A DNA stretch of 64,000 bases from Nitrospirota bacterium. GTDB lineage: Bacteria > Nitrospirota > Thermodesulfovibrionia > UBA6902 > JAJYJJ01. The notes under the pieces are model-generated. The model did not search any database, was not told the DNA's origin, and saw only the letters and a list, made by a program, of their open reading frames with translations. Shown here piece by piece: positions 20,057 through 30,444 of this stretch (positions are counted from its first letter, which is position 1; the number at the start of each line of letters is the position of its first letter). A program made the position numbers and the translations under genes. The stretch lies in NCBI GenBank assembly GCA_021789595.1, contig JAJYJJ010000001.1, positions 1 through 64,000 of the forward strand, in the 5' to 3' direction.

Positions 20057-21463
20057 CTACTTCCCCAGGGCAGACCAGTAATCTCCAAATACAAAAACAG
20101 ATAGGACAAACCCGAGTATCACATTTATAACAACCCCTATTGTGAATGCGCCAGCAGGTTTCCACCCCGCAGCCTTGAGTTCTTTGAATCGGGTTGTAAG
20201 CCCTATGCTCAAGAAGCAGAATATGAATGTCCATGTCCTTAAAGAGACTAACGGCAGAATAAGGTTTGGTTTAACGATCTTGTTAAAATCAGGTGTCGAA
20301 TAGCCTGCTGTTATACTGGTCATTAATATTGAGGCCAGGAAGAAGCCAATTACGAATTTTGGGAATCTCCACCAGATCTCCATTGCACTCGGTCTTACGC
20401 CACATTCCTCCTTTTCCCATTTCAGGCATGCTATCATGGCGAATATGAATGACCATATACCTATCCACAGGTCCCTTCCAATGACCTTCATCAGGGTAAA
20501 GGCCTGGATGGCAGCGTTCTCATTACCAGCCATCTTGCCATATGCAGAGGCAGCGGCAAACCCGGCAGCATCAGCAAACTCCGATGTCCCTACCCATGCG
20601 CCTGCTACGCCTGGATTAAGGTTAAGCAGCTTTGATGCAAAGGGTATAAACAGGATCATTACCAGAGCCCATACTACTACAAGTGTCACTGAGGTATACA
20701 GGTCCTCTTTTTTTGCCCTTACAGAGCTTGCTATAGCCATGGATGCTGATACACCGCAGACAGCGCCTCCAACGCCTATTACTGATGCAAGTCTTTTGTC
20801 AAGACCAAAGAACCTTGTCCCTACAAAATAGATGGTAAGACAGGTCGTAAGGGAGATTATAGTGGCCTGGAGTATAGCAATAGGGCCGGCAGATGTAACA
20901 AGGGTAATGGGGAAGGTTGCACCGAGAAGTACAATCCCTGTTTTTATGTAGTATTCTACCCTGAAACCCGAATCCATCCATTTTGGAAACGGGACCACAT
21001 TCGCTATTATAAGCCCAAGTATCAGTGCGACAAGAGGCGGTTCGAGATTATATTTTGATGCATTTGCCCATCCGCCAATAGCGAACATTATTATGGCCAG
21101 CACATAGAGGACTATGAACGATGGGACAAATTCGGATGTTTTAATGCCCATTATCCTTGTGCTGATACCGAAAACGACCAGCCATACGACAAACTGGAGG
21201 ATATACAGGGAAAGGTTCTGGCTGAAGTGACCCATTAATTGACCAAATGATGACCACTTTAGCCCTCCAGGGTTAATGGCCAGGGACTTGATTATGGTGC
21301 TTCCGTTTAAAAAGGCCATAATCGCAACGAACATAATCCCAACGCCGAGATAGATGGCCCACCAGTCCTCTTTTAGATAGAGTTCTTTCCAGCCCATAGC
21401 GTTGGATTTTTCCTTTTCATTAGACATTTTGCCTCCTTTATTGCCTATAAATTTTTTGGACAT
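20057..21463 (-). CDS. YeiH/PSE (putative sulfate exporter) family transporter; start may be the internal ATG at MSNEKEK
   Basis: KTGIVLLGATFPITLVTSAGPIAILQATIIS; IGVGGAVCGVSASMAIAS. Confidence 0.88.
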   Translation of the reverse strand: MSKKFIGNKGGKMSNEKEKSNAMGWKELYLKEDWWAIYLGVGIMFVAIMAFLNGSTIIKSLAINPGGLKWSSFGQLMGHFSQNLSLYILQFVVWLVVFGISTRIMGIKTSEFVPSFIVLYVLAIIMFAIGGWANASKYNLEPPLVALILGLIIANVVPFPKWMDSGFRVEYYIKTGIVLLGATFPITLVTSAGPIAILQATIISLTTCLTIYFVGTRFFGLDKRLASVIGVGGAVCGVSASMAIASSVRAKKEDLYTSVTLVVVWALVMILFIPFASKLLNLNPGVAGAWVGTSEFADAAGFAAASAYGKMAGNENAAIQAFTLMKVIGRDLWIGIWSFIFAMIACLKWEKEECGVRPSAMEIWWRFPKFVIGFFLASILMTSITAGYSTPDFNKIVKPNLILPLVSLRTWTFIFCFLSIGLTTRFKELKAAGWKPAGAFTIGVVINVILGFVLSVFVFGDYWSALGK

Positions 21464-21711
21464 CGTTCCTCAACGCCTGATTACCTTTTGAAATTGAAAT
21501 AGATAAGAGGTTAAAGCAACCGACATCACCCCCCCCCTCTTTACAGAACGGAATAAGATTTTCTGATTAAAAATCAGCAATAGTGATGCCAGAGATTTTT
21601 GACAGGCATCCCTGGTTTAAAAGTGCTGAGTTTTCAGATGGTTAGCGTTAATTAATGAAAAGCCGATGAAAAAAACTAAATGGGTTTTGATGCAAAAATT
21701 ATCTGACAGTG

Positions 21712-23121
21712 CTATATGTTTTCTGCATCGCTACGGAAGTCTGTTGAGGTCAGCCCGTACTTTTTCATAAGATACTGGAAGGATTGTCTTTCTATCCCTG
21801 CCTTTTTTGCAGAAAGCGTAACATTGCCCTGCGTCTCTTTCAAAAGATAGGTTAAATATTGAACGCTGAACCTTTCGAGAACCTTTTTCCTTGCCGCACT
21901 GTAGCTCAGTCGGGCTATATCCTCCATAACCTCTTCAGGACAGGGCATAGAAGGAATGGCCATATCCAGGTCTTGAGGCTCAATTGTTCTCCGGGAAGAA
22001 AATATTACTGCACGCTTAATAGTATTCTGAAGCTCTCTCACATTTCCATTCCAGTCCTTTGATATCAGAATCTTCACTGTCTCTGTAGAGAACTCCTTTT
22101 CAGGCCGTCCAAGTTCCTTACAGTATAGAGAAAGGAAATGATTTGCAATGAGGGGAATATCCTCTTTGATATCGCGAAGGGCCGGCATGCGGATGGAGAC
22201 AACATTAAGACGATAGTACAGGTCATCTCGGAATTGACCTGCTCTTATCTTGTCTTCCAGGTTCTGGTTTGTAGAGGCAATTACCCGCACATCCACCTTG
22301 AGTGTACTGGTGTCTCCGAGTGGTTTTATCTCCTTTTCCTGAAGGACTCTCAGGAGTTTTGTCTGAATGGCAGGAGGGATATCTCCGATCTCATCAAGGA
22401 AGATGGTGCCATGCTGTGCTACCTCAAAAAGACCTTTTTTGTCCTGGGTGGCATTAGTAAAGGCGCCTTTCTTGTAGCCAAACAGCTCGCTCTCCAGGAT
22501 GCTTTCAGGGAGGGTTGGGCAGTTGATTGCAATGAAAGGCTTGTTTGATCTCTGGCTGAGGCTGTGGATTGTCTTTGCAGCCAGGTCCTTGCCTGTGCCT
22601 GTCTCGCCTGTAATAAGTACAGTGACATCGGTCTTTGCAACCAACTTTATAGTCTCCATAACCTTTCTGAGTTGCGGACTTCCGCCGATAAGATATTCCT
22701 GCAGTTCCTTTTCCTGAATCTTTCTCTGGAGGTCGAGGTTTTTTTCGATCAGACTATGGTGCTCAAGGGATTTCTTTAGTATATGAAGCAGTCTGTTTTC
22801 ATCAAATGGCTTGGTTATAAAATCATATGCGCCGAGTTTCAGGGACTCCACGGCAGTGTCAATTGTTCCATAGGCTGTCATCATTATGACTGTAATAGAG
22901 TCGTCCCATTCCTTGATATGTTTCAGCAATGTAATGCCGTCCATCTCAGGCATCCTTATGTCTGTCAGGACTACATCCGCCCTGTTTGCTTTTATAATCT
23001 TCAGTGCCTCCATAGCGCTTTGGGCACACAGGACACCGGTGTTTAATTCCCTGGTGATAATCCTTTCAAGAAATTTCAACATATCTACCTTGTCATCAAC
23101 AATCAGGACTGTCTCAGGCAT
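21712..23121 (-). CDS. Sigma-54-dependent NtrC-type response regulator
   Basis: REC domain; GETGTGKDLAAKTIH; ESELFGYKKGAFTNA; Fis-type C-terminus. Confidence 0.95.
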   Translation of the reverse strand: MPETVLIVDDKVDMLKFLERIITRELNTGVLCAQSAMEALKIIKANRADVVLTDIRMPEMDGITLLKHIKEWDDSITVIMMTAYGTIDTAVESLKLGAYDFITKPFDENRLLHILKKSLEHHSLIEKNLDLQRKIQEKELQEYLIGGSPQLRKVMETIKLVAKTDVTVLITGETGTGKDLAAKTIHSLSQRSNKPFIAINCPTLPESILESELFGYKKGAFTNATQDKKGLFEVAQHGTIFLDEIGDIPPAIQTKLLRVLQEKEIKPLGDTSTLKVDVRVIASTNQNLEDKIRAGQFRDDLYYRLNVVSIRMPALRDIKEDIPLIANHFLSLYCKELGRPEKEFSTETVKILISKDWNGNVRELQNTIKRAVIFSSRRTIEPQDLDMAIPSMPCPEEVMEDIARLSYSAARKKVLERFSVQYLTYLLKETQGNVTLSAKKAGIERQSFQYLMKKYGLTSTDFRSDAENI

Positions 23122-23127
23122 ATCTCC

Positions 23128-24213
23128 TCAAACCTCAATCTGTTTAAGCGCCTTTATCAATTTCACATTCTCCTCATGCCTTTTTATTGCTATCCTGATA
23201 AAGCCCTTATCAAGTCCATGGAAATTACTGCAGTCCCTGACGAGAATACCCATCCCTGAAAGCCTCGTTACAACATCGAGGGATGGGGGTGTCTTCAGGA
23301 GAAAGAAATTCGTATCCGATGGAAATACCCTGATATACTTAATCCTGAATAGTTCATTCAAGAGATACCTCTTTTCTGCCTCAATAACCTCCATAGTCTC
23401 CCTGAAATATGCCCTGTCACTCAGAGATGCCACAGCAGCCGTCTGTGCAAGGCTATTGACAGTCCACGGCTCTTTGATTGCCTTTAGCCTCTCTATAATA
23501 GCCGTGTTTGAGACTAAATAGCCAACCCTCAGCCCTGCAAGTGCAAAGAATTTTGTAAATGCCCTCAGCACTATGAGATTGTCCCTCTGTGCCGCCTCGG
23601 CTATCACAGAATGGGCTGATTGGAGATCTATAAATGCCTCATCTATTATGAGTAAGACGCCTTTCTTATCTGCCCCATCAATAATCCTCATTGTACCCTC
23701 TAACCTGAGAAGCCTTCCTGTTGGATTGTTTGGATTGCAGAGAAAGGCCATATCACAGTCTTCAAGTGCATCTATGAACCCCTCGGGATTGAGATTAAAG
23801 TCCTCATCTTCCTTTAGCCCAAGTGTAATCACCGCTGAACCAGCAATCGATGATGCCCTTTCGTATTCAGAGAATGTGGGAGATGCAATGAGCACCTTAT
23901 CGGGTTTAAATGCCCTCGGTATGAGGTATATCAATTCTGTTGAGCCGTTTCCGCAGAGGATAGTGTCAGGTCTTATAGAGTAGTGTTTCGAGATGGCATT
24001 TTTCAGTCTTGATGTGTTGTTGTCGGGATAAAACTGCAGCCTCTTTATATCCTTTCTTATGGCGGCCCTGGCCTTTCTTGATACTCCAATGGGATTTATG
24101 TTTGAGCTGAAGTCTATCACAGCCCTTTCGCTCAGCCCATGCTCCTTTGCAAAGGTGTATATATCGCCGCCATGTTCATAAGCCTGTTCAGAAGATTCAG
24201 AAGGTTGGGTCAT
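23128..24213 (-). CDS. cobD: L-threonine-O-3-phosphate decarboxylase / HisC-like aminotransferase of cobalamin synthesis
   Basis: HGGDIYTFAKEHGLSERAVIDFSSNINPIG; FLCNPNNPTGRLL; next to cbiB and cbiP. Confidence 0.88.
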   Translation of the reverse strand: MTQPSESSEQAYEHGGDIYTFAKEHGLSERAVIDFSSNINPIGVSRKARAAIRKDIKRLQFYPDNNTSRLKNAISKHYSIRPDTILCGNGSTELIYLIPRAFKPDKVLIASPTFSEYERASSIAGSAVITLGLKEDEDFNLNPEGFIDALEDCDMAFLCNPNNPTGRLLRLEGTMRIIDGADKKGVLLIIDEAFIDLQSAHSVIAEAAQRDNLIVLRAFTKFFALAGLRVGYLVSNTAIIERLKAIKEPWTVNSLAQTAAVASLSDRAYFRETMEVIEAEKRYLLNELFRIKYIRVFPSDTNFFLLKTPPSLDVVTRLSGMGILVRDCSNFHGLDKGFIRIAIKRHEENVKLIKALKQIEV

Positions 24214-24398
24214 AAGAGATATTCCTTTCTGTCTATTTGGTTATAGATGGAATGTTTGTCCATACCAAGATGTTATACCCTATTTCTATAATCAACATGA
24301 TATTGAGATCCTGTTTTATTTTTAATTTCAGCATTTTTTATTAATTATCTAAGGTTCTTTTTATAAGGTGTCGTATAGAGATTCTTCACCAGCCTTCC

Positions 24399-25403
24399 CT
24401 ATCTACTCATCAGATACAAGAGGCAAAATGCCGATACAAAGCCGATAAACGATGTGGCCGTCATGAGGTTTATGGATTCGATGCCAGAACTGATTCTAAT
24501 GGGCATGTCGCCATCACCTATGTAAGGCTTTGCAACAGTAATGCCGTTGTATGTGGATGGCCCTCCGAGCCTTACACCGATGGCACCTGCCATTGCAGCC
24601 TCTGGGAAGCCGCTGTTTGGGCTTGTGTGTTTTCTGCCGTCCCTGAGCATTACCTTTAAGGCATTTAAAGGCCGGGTAACACTGCTTTTACTGCCTCTTA
24701 GAAAAGACAGCAGGGTTTTTAAAAAGGCAGATATTATCAGCAGAAGCCCGGCAAGCCTTGAAGGGATGAGGTTCATCAGGTCGTCAAGCCGTGCAGATGC
24801 CCATCCGAGATATCTATACTGTTCATTCTTATATCCTACCATGGAATCAAGGGTGTTTATTGCCTTATAGGTCATGCATAGAGGCAATCCACCTATAACA
24901 AGATAAAACATCGGGGCTATTATGCCATCTGATGTATTCTCTGCAACAGTCTCTGTTACAGCCCTTATAATAGCCTCTTCGTTCAGATTAGAGGTATCCC
25001 TTCCAACAATAAATGACAATCGCTTTCTTGCCGCCTCTACATCCCCCTTTTTAAGGGACTCAAGGACATCTATGGATGAGCGGCGCAGGGATTTTGTGCA
25101 TATGGTTGTAGAGATAAGATAGGCCAGTATCAAGAAACCGAGCAAGAAAGAGATATTGTTTATTATCCAGTAAATTGCCCTGATGATAAACATGAAGGTA
25201 ATAAAGGTTATTGATACTGTTGTTGATGCAAGGACAATACCTGCTATCACTTCAGCCCTGTGAGATCTGGCAAACCTCCTGAGAACGGCCTCTGAAGCCT
25301 TTATCCACCATCCTATAATCCTGACAGGATGGGGGATAAACTCGGGGTCACCGATAATCATGTCCATTATATATGCAGATAAAAACGCTATGGAGTCGAC
25401 CAA
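24399..25403 (-). CDS. cbiB: Adenosylcobinamide-phosphate synthase
   Basis: MIIGDPEFIPHPVRIIGWWI; NTSDGIIAPMFYLVIGGLPLCMTYKAINTLDSMVGYKNEQYRYLGWASARLDDL. Confidence 0.95.
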   Translation of the reverse strand: MVDSIAFLSAYIMDMIIGDPEFIPHPVRIIGWWIKASEAVLRRFARSHRAEVIAGIVLASTTVSITFITFMFIIRAIYWIINNISFLLGFLILAYLISTTICTKSLRRSSIDVLESLKKGDVEAARKRLSFIVGRDTSNLNEEAIIRAVTETVAENTSDGIIAPMFYLVIGGLPLCMTYKAINTLDSMVGYKNEQYRYLGWASARLDDLMNLIPSRLAGLLLIISAFLKTLLSFLRGSKSSVTRPLNALKVMLRDGRKHTSPNSGFPEAAMAGAIGVRLGGPSTYNGITVAKPYIGDGDMPIRISSGIESINLMTATSFIGFVSAFCLLYLMSR

Positions 25404-26981
25404 CTAATACACCTTTTCAAAGAGTTCTAATATCATATCCATAGCAAGGTTTTCTTCAATGATGGATGCCCACTGCTGTATTGCAGTTTCCTTCAGTGCA
25501 TAGTAGTTTGTGTTTCTCTCTATATATGAAAGACCCTTCCTTATCCTGATGTGATTGACAATGGCATGCCTGAAGCTGTCGTTTTCAAAGATGCCGTGCA
25601 GGTATGTTCCCCATGTAATACCATCCTTATCCACTGCCCCATCTGAGGGCCCATCTGGGGGACAATGTGAAAGATCATCTGACTCCCTGGTAATCTTAGG
25701 GGACCCTCCATTGTATCTTATAAACCTGAACAGAGGCTCTCCATCATTAATGTGTGTTGTCCTTCCCATATGTATCTCATATCCCTTAAGGCTGTCAACC
25801 TTCCATGGAAAGGCAGGCAGAGGTAATGCAAGGCTCTGGGCTGTTATCTTTTCCCTTTCAATAACAGTCTCTACATCGAGCAGCCCGATGCCTTTTACCT
25901 CTTTTACATTACTTTCTATACCAAAGGGGTCCGATACCCTCATGCCGAGCATCTGATAGCCGCCACATATACCCATTACCATTATCCCTTTTCTCACAGC
26001 CCTTCTTATGGCATCGGCTATCCCTGAGTTATGTAAGTATTGCAGGTCATCCATTGTGTTTTTTGTCCCGGGTATGATAATGAGGTCAGCACCTTCAATA
26101 TCCCTTTCATAGATAGAGTAGTTGACCTCAACATCAGGCTCGGTATACAGGGGTTCAAAATCTGTAAAATTGGAGATGTGTGGAAGCCTGAGGACAACTA
26201 TCTTAAGCGGACTAATCGCTGTTGCATCGTTACTAAATGAGCCTGACTGGCTGTTACGGCCTGAGAGATAAACGCTGTCCTCTTCTGAAAGGCCGTGGCC
26301 TCTGGCAAATGGTATAACCCCAAAAACAGGCCTGCCGTATTTCTTTTCAATAAAATCCAATGCAGGCCTGAGTATCTCTTTATCGCCTCTGAATTTGTTT
26401 ATAACGAAGCCATTGATTATGTCGCTTTGACTGCCGAGGATCTCCATTGTGCCTACAATCGAGGCAAAGACGCCTCCACGCTCTATATCGCCCACAATGA
26501 GCACAGGCGCACTGGCAAGCCTTGCAACCCTGATATTTGCTATGTCTCTATCCATTATGTTTACCTCTGCAGGGCTTCCAGCACCTTCTATTACGATGTA
26601 ATCATATGCGGATGAAAGCCTGCGGTATGACTCTTCAACAGTAATCCATGCCTTTTCTACAAAGCCATAGTAATCCCTCGCATCCATGGCCGAATATACC
26701 TTTCCGCGTATGATTACCTGACAGGACATGTCTGAGTTTGATTTGAGCAGCACTGGATTCATATCAACAGACGGCTCTGTCCTGGCTGCCTCTGCCTGTA
26801 ATGCCTGCGCCCTTCCTATCTCGCCTCCATCCTTTGTTATAAAGGAATTCAAGGCCATGTTCTGCGACTTGAAAGGTGCAACCTTAAGCCCCCTGTTTGA
26901 CAGTATCCGACAGAGCCCTGCTACAATAAGGCTCTTCCCCACATGGGATGCAGTGCCCTGTATCATCAATGCCTTTGCCAT
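25404..26981 (-). CDS. cbiP/cobQ: Cobyric acid synthase
   Basis: MIQGTASHVGKSLIVAGLCRIL; PFKSQNMALNSF; GICGGYQMLG. Confidence 0.96.
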   Translation of the reverse strand: MAKALMIQGTASHVGKSLIVAGLCRILSNRGLKVAPFKSQNMALNSFITKDGGEIGRAQALQAEAARTEPSVDMNPVLLKSNSDMSCQVIIRGKVYSAMDARDYYGFVEKAWITVEESYRRLSSAYDYIVIEGAGSPAEVNIMDRDIANIRVARLASAPVLIVGDIERGGVFASIVGTMEILGSQSDIINGFVINKFRGDKEILRPALDFIEKKYGRPVFGVIPFARGHGLSEEDSVYLSGRNSQSGSFSNDATAISPLKIVVLRLPHISNFTDFEPLYTEPDVEVNYSIYERDIEGADLIIIPGTKNTMDDLQYLHNSGIADAIRRAVRKGIMVMGICGGYQMLGMRVSDPFGIESNVKEVKGIGLLDVETVIEREKITAQSLALPLPAFPWKVDSLKGYEIHMGRTTHINDGEPLFRFIRYNGGSPKITRESDDLSHCPPDGPSDGAVDKDGITWGTYLHGIFENDSFRHAIVNHIRIRKGLSYIERNTNYYALKETAIQQWASIIEENLAMDMILELFEKVY

Positions 26982-26988
26982 TTTTTTC

Positions 26989-27570
26989 TCATCCCCACCG
27001 CTTGAACAGGCTGTGCTCTACTGACAGGCTGTCGAGGACCTTTCCAACTATAAAGTCGATTATATCCTCTATTTTCCTGGGTTTATGGTAAAACCCTGGT
27101 ATAGGTGGTATTATCCTTACACCAAGCCTTGAGAGCCTGAGCATATTCTCAAGATGGATGGAATTAAACGGTGTCTCACGCGGGACAAGTATAAGCGGCC
27201 TTCCCTCCTTCAGCATCACATCCGCTGCCCTTTCAACAAGGTTGTTTGCATAGCCGCTGGCAATCCCTGAAAGGGTCTTCATAGAGCAAGGACACACAAT
27301 CATGGCATCCGTCTTAAACGAGCCGCTTGATATGGGTGCAGCAAGGTTGTACTCATCAAGGTATGATACATCTCTTGTTTTGAGATACTGCCTTATCTTT
27401 TTTTCAGTATCATTTGTCCAGTCAAGCCCTACCTCATCCCTGATGATTGAAAATGACTGTTTGGTTATTATTGTATAGACCACAGCCTTTGCCTTCACAA
27501 GTTCCTCAAGCAGCCTTATACCGAGGATGCCTCCTGAAGCGCCTGTTATTGCAAGGATATATCTTTTCAT
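26989..27570 (-). CDS. ubiX: Flavin prenyltransferase UbiX
   Basis: LAITGASGGILGIRLLEELV; VCPCSMKTLSGIASGYANNLVERAADV; LVPRETPFN. Confidence 0.95.
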   Translation of the reverse strand: MKRYILAITGASGGILGIRLLEELVKAKAVVYTIITKQSFSIIRDEVGLDWTNDTEKKIRQYLKTRDVSYLDEYNLAAPISSGSFKTDAMIVCPCSMKTLSGIASGYANNLVERAADVMLKEGRPLILVPRETPFNSIHLENMLRLSRLGVRIIPPIPGFYHKPRKIEDIIDFIVGKVLDSLSVEHSLFKRWG

Positions 27571-27608
27571 CCGTCTATTCTACCATCTCCCATTTCTCTA
27601 TAGCGAAA

Positions 27609-28463
27609 CTATACAAAGCATAAAAGTGTAAATAAAAAAACGGTTATGCTTATATATCCGTTCATGTTGAAAAAGGCTACATCGAGCCTTTTAAGAGCGT
27701 CTTCCTTTACAAGTGAGTGCTCGTATACAAAGAGCATGGCAACAATGGCCATGCCAATCCAGTAAAAGGTGCCGAGCCTGAATATGACCCCTGTTAGCAT
27801 GAGCAAAAGCCATGCAATAATGTGAAAGAACCTTGCGAGGATAAGCGATTTTCTTACGCCGAATCTCAGTGGTATAGAGTAAAGGCCGTGGGTCTTGTCA
27901 AATTCCAGGTCCTGGAGGGCATATAGGGTGTCAAAGCCTGCAAGCCAGAAGATTACAGCAATGCCTAAAGGAAGAATCCTTGCGTTCAGGGTGCCCCTTA
28001 TTGCTACCCATGCACCGATGGGTGCTGCTGAAAGGACAAGGCCAAGGATAAAGTGCGAGGCCCATGTAAACCGCTTTGTATAGGAATAGAGAAAGAGCAC
28101 TGCAAGTGCAATGGGCGAGAGCTTCAGGCAGAGCGGGTTTAGCATGTATGCAGCGAAAAGCAGGACAGAAAGGGAGATTATTACAAAGATGTATGCCTCG
28201 CTGACCCTTATTACACCCCTTGGTATCTCTCTGTTCATCGTCCTTGGGTTTAACGCATCAATCCTTCTGTCAATGATCCTGTTTAATCCCATCGCCCCTG
28301 AGCGTGCACTGACCATGGCAATGACTATAAAGAATATCTTCCTCCAGCCTGGAAACCCGTTTGAAGCCACCATTGCTCCTGTAAAGGCAAAGGGAAGGGC
28401 AAATACAGAGTGGGAGAATTTTATCATCCTGAGATAGCTTCCCAGTTTAGATGTCAGGTGCAT
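27609..28463 (-). CDS. ubiA: UbiA-family prenyltransferase (possible MqnP)
   Basis: GLNRIIDRRIDALNPRTMNREIPRGVI; DTLYALQDLEFDKTHGLYSIPLRFG. Confidence 0.9.
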   Translation of the reverse strand: MHLTSKLGSYLRMIKFSHSVFALPFAFTGAMVASNGFPGWRKIFFIVIAMVSARSGAMGLNRIIDRRIDALNPRTMNREIPRGVIRVSEAYIFVIISLSVLLFAAYMLNPLCLKLSPIALAVLFLYSYTKRFTWASHFILGLVLSAAPIGAWVAIRGTLNARILPLGIAVIFWLAGFDTLYALQDLEFDKTHGLYSIPLRFGVRKSLILARFFHIIAWLLLMLTGVIFRLGTFYWIGMAIVAMLFVYEHSLVKEDALKRLDVAFFNMNGYISITVFLFTLLCFV

Positions 28464-28529
28464 CTGATATGATAATCTCTATATAATGTCACTGTCAATA
28501 GCAGGCATGGCGGATATCATGGATATAAT

Positions 28530-29738
28530 CTATGCCCCGAATTTCTTTAATCTCAATGCATTGGCAAGGGCAAGGGGCATCAGGGATGTAGCTGGTATGA
28601 TGCCCAGTTCCCCCCTGACACACTCCCTTTCTGTAAAGGCTGTTGAGAGCCCTCCAAAGACATATGGTGAGTTGAGGATAAACGGCACAGGATGCCAGCT
28701 ATGGCCTTTAAGAAGCGATGGTGTTGAGTGGTCCCCTGTAATTATGAGGACATCAGGCCTTAGATCTATTATCTCAGGAAGTATCTCATCGAATTCCTCA
28801 AGGACATTTACCTTTCCATCGAAGTTTCCATCCTCGCCGTAGGAGTCTGTCTTTTTTATATGGAGATATACAAAGTCATAGTCCATATAATGGCCTTTCA
28901 GGAATTCTATCTCATCCGACACATCGCCTTGTATATCAGGTGCGTCCATTGAAAGGAGCTTTGCTATCCCCCTGTACATTGGATAGTTTGCTATGGCAAG
29001 GGCTTTAAGGCCATAGATATCATAAAAGTTAGGTATATCAGGGTGCATTGAAAATCCCCTGAGGAGTATAAAGTTTGCCCTTGGTTCATCCTTCAGGGAT
29101 TCAGATGCCCTTTTGACTATCTCTGATGCAATTCTTTTTACCTCCTCTGCCTCAGGGCTTAGTGCCTTTGGCTCAAGGGGTGGATTGCCCTCTTGCTGTG
29201 GGTCTGTATCTGTAACATCAGATGCGCCCTTCTTTAGCGGATAGGGGAACCTCATGACAACAGCAAAACGGTGCTCCATTCCAGGAGAAAAGATTATCCT
29301 TACGCCGTCGATCTCTTTAATCTCTGCCTGAAGACGTTCTGTGAGTTTTCTGCTTATATCTGTTGCTATCCTTTGAGCACGCCTATCTTTTATAATGTCG
29401 TTGTCTATAGTTGCATAATTCGCCCTTAAGGCAATATCCGTTGCTCTGATCTCCATGCCAAGGCCGAGTGCCTCGAGGATACCGCGGCCTATCTGCCATC
29501 TTATCGGGTCATAGCCGAAAATGGACAGATGCCCGGGGCCGCTTCCAGGGGTTATGCCATGTGCAACAGGGATATGAAGGCCGCATGCGGAACTCCTTGC
29601 AAGTGCATTCAGGTTGGGAATCCTTGCCTTTTCAAGCTCTGTAATGCCATTAATCGGCAGCCCGCCGAGGCCGTCAAGCACTATCAGGAATATCCTGGAT
29701 TTATTCCTTTGAATTATATCCCTTAGCAGTTCCTGCAT
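28530..29738 (-). CDS. apgM: 2,3-bisphosphoglycerate-independent phosphoglycerate mutase, archaeal type
   Basis: LIVLDGLGGLPINGITELEKARIPNLNALARSSACGLHIPVAHGITPGSGPGHLSIFGYDP. Confidence 0.94.
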   Translation of the reverse strand: MQELLRDIIQRNKSRIFLIVLDGLGGLPINGITELEKARIPNLNALARSSACGLHIPVAHGITPGSGPGHLSIFGYDPIRWQIGRGILEALGLGMEIRATDIALRANYATIDNDIIKDRRAQRIATDISRKLTERLQAEIKEIDGVRIIFSPGMEHRFAVVMRFPYPLKKGASDVTDTDPQQEGNPPLEPKALSPEAEEVKRIASEIVKRASESLKDEPRANFILLRGFSMHPDIPNFYDIYGLKALAIANYPMYRGIAKLLSMDAPDIQGDVSDEIEFLKGHYMDYDFVYLHIKKTDSYGEDGNFDGKVNVLEEFDEILPEIIDLRPDVLIITGDHSTPSLLKGHSWHPVPFILNSPYVFGGLSTAFTERECVRGELGIIPATSLMPLALANALRLKKFGA

Positions 29739-29811
29739 GGAAGAAATAATAATAGATGCCGGGTTATTTTTTCAAGGATACAGATGGCTTCGATGTCTTT
29801 GGATGGCCATC

Positions 29812-30417
29812 CTATCCAATCCAGACAGTCTTTTTAAAGTCTTTCATCCCTTCCACAATATGGTTTGTTGTACCTCTATAGCCGACTTTAAGTTCAGATT
29901 CAAGGTTGTAGTATTTAAGGCATGTCCCGCAGGAGAATATCTCGACACCCATGGCCTCAAGCTCTTTTAAAATTGGTATTATCTCTTCATTGACAGTCGT
30001 TAACTTCACACCTGCGTTTAGAAAAAAAATAGTATGTGGAAATTCCTTATATACCTTCATTGTCTCAAAGAATGACTTCATCAGGATCTTGCCGAGTTCT
30101 TCATCCTTACCCATTGTATCAGTGGCAATAACGAGGAGTAAGTGCTTCTTCTCTTCGGGCAGGACAGACCCTGCCCCTACAGCTTCTTCTGGGCCAATTT
30201 CACACGGATAACCTTTAACTATCTTTACACGCCAGTAATCATCCTCTTTTGTTGTCTCTGAAAAAAAACCATTCTTTGAAGCAAACCTTGCGAGATTTTT
30301 TACAGATGCCTCATTGTCCACGAGGACATCCACAATGCCTTCGCCTATCTTTGAAAGGGCCTCTTCTGCCATTATCACAGGCTTGGGACAACCCATGCCC
30401 CTTGCGTCAATCTGCAT
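29812..30417 (-). CDS. yedF: YedF-type selenium metabolism protein (TusA/SirA domain + DsrE-like domain)
   Basis: MQIDARGMGCPKPVIMAEEAL then HLLLVIATDTMGKDEELGKILMKSFFETM...FLNAGVKLT...GVEIFSCGTCLKYY. Confidence 0.9.
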   Translation of the reverse strand: MQIDARGMGCPKPVIMAEEALSKIGEGIVDVLVDNEASVKNLARFASKNGFFSETTKEDDYWRVKIVKGYPCEIGPEEAVGAGSVLPEEKKHLLLVIATDTMGKDEELGKILMKSFFETMKVYKEFPHTIFFLNAGVKLTTVNEEIIPILKELEAMGVEIFSCGTCLKYYNLESELKVGYRGTTNHIVEGMKDFKKTVWIG

Positions 30418-30444
30418 ATTTCCTCCTTTGTCATTAAAGCAATC

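Noticed and set aside
21526-21540. C9 homopolymer upstream of the YeiH-family gene as a phase-variation tract
   Set aside because: Lies outside the coding region and promoter position is unclear; no evidence of length variation from one sequence.
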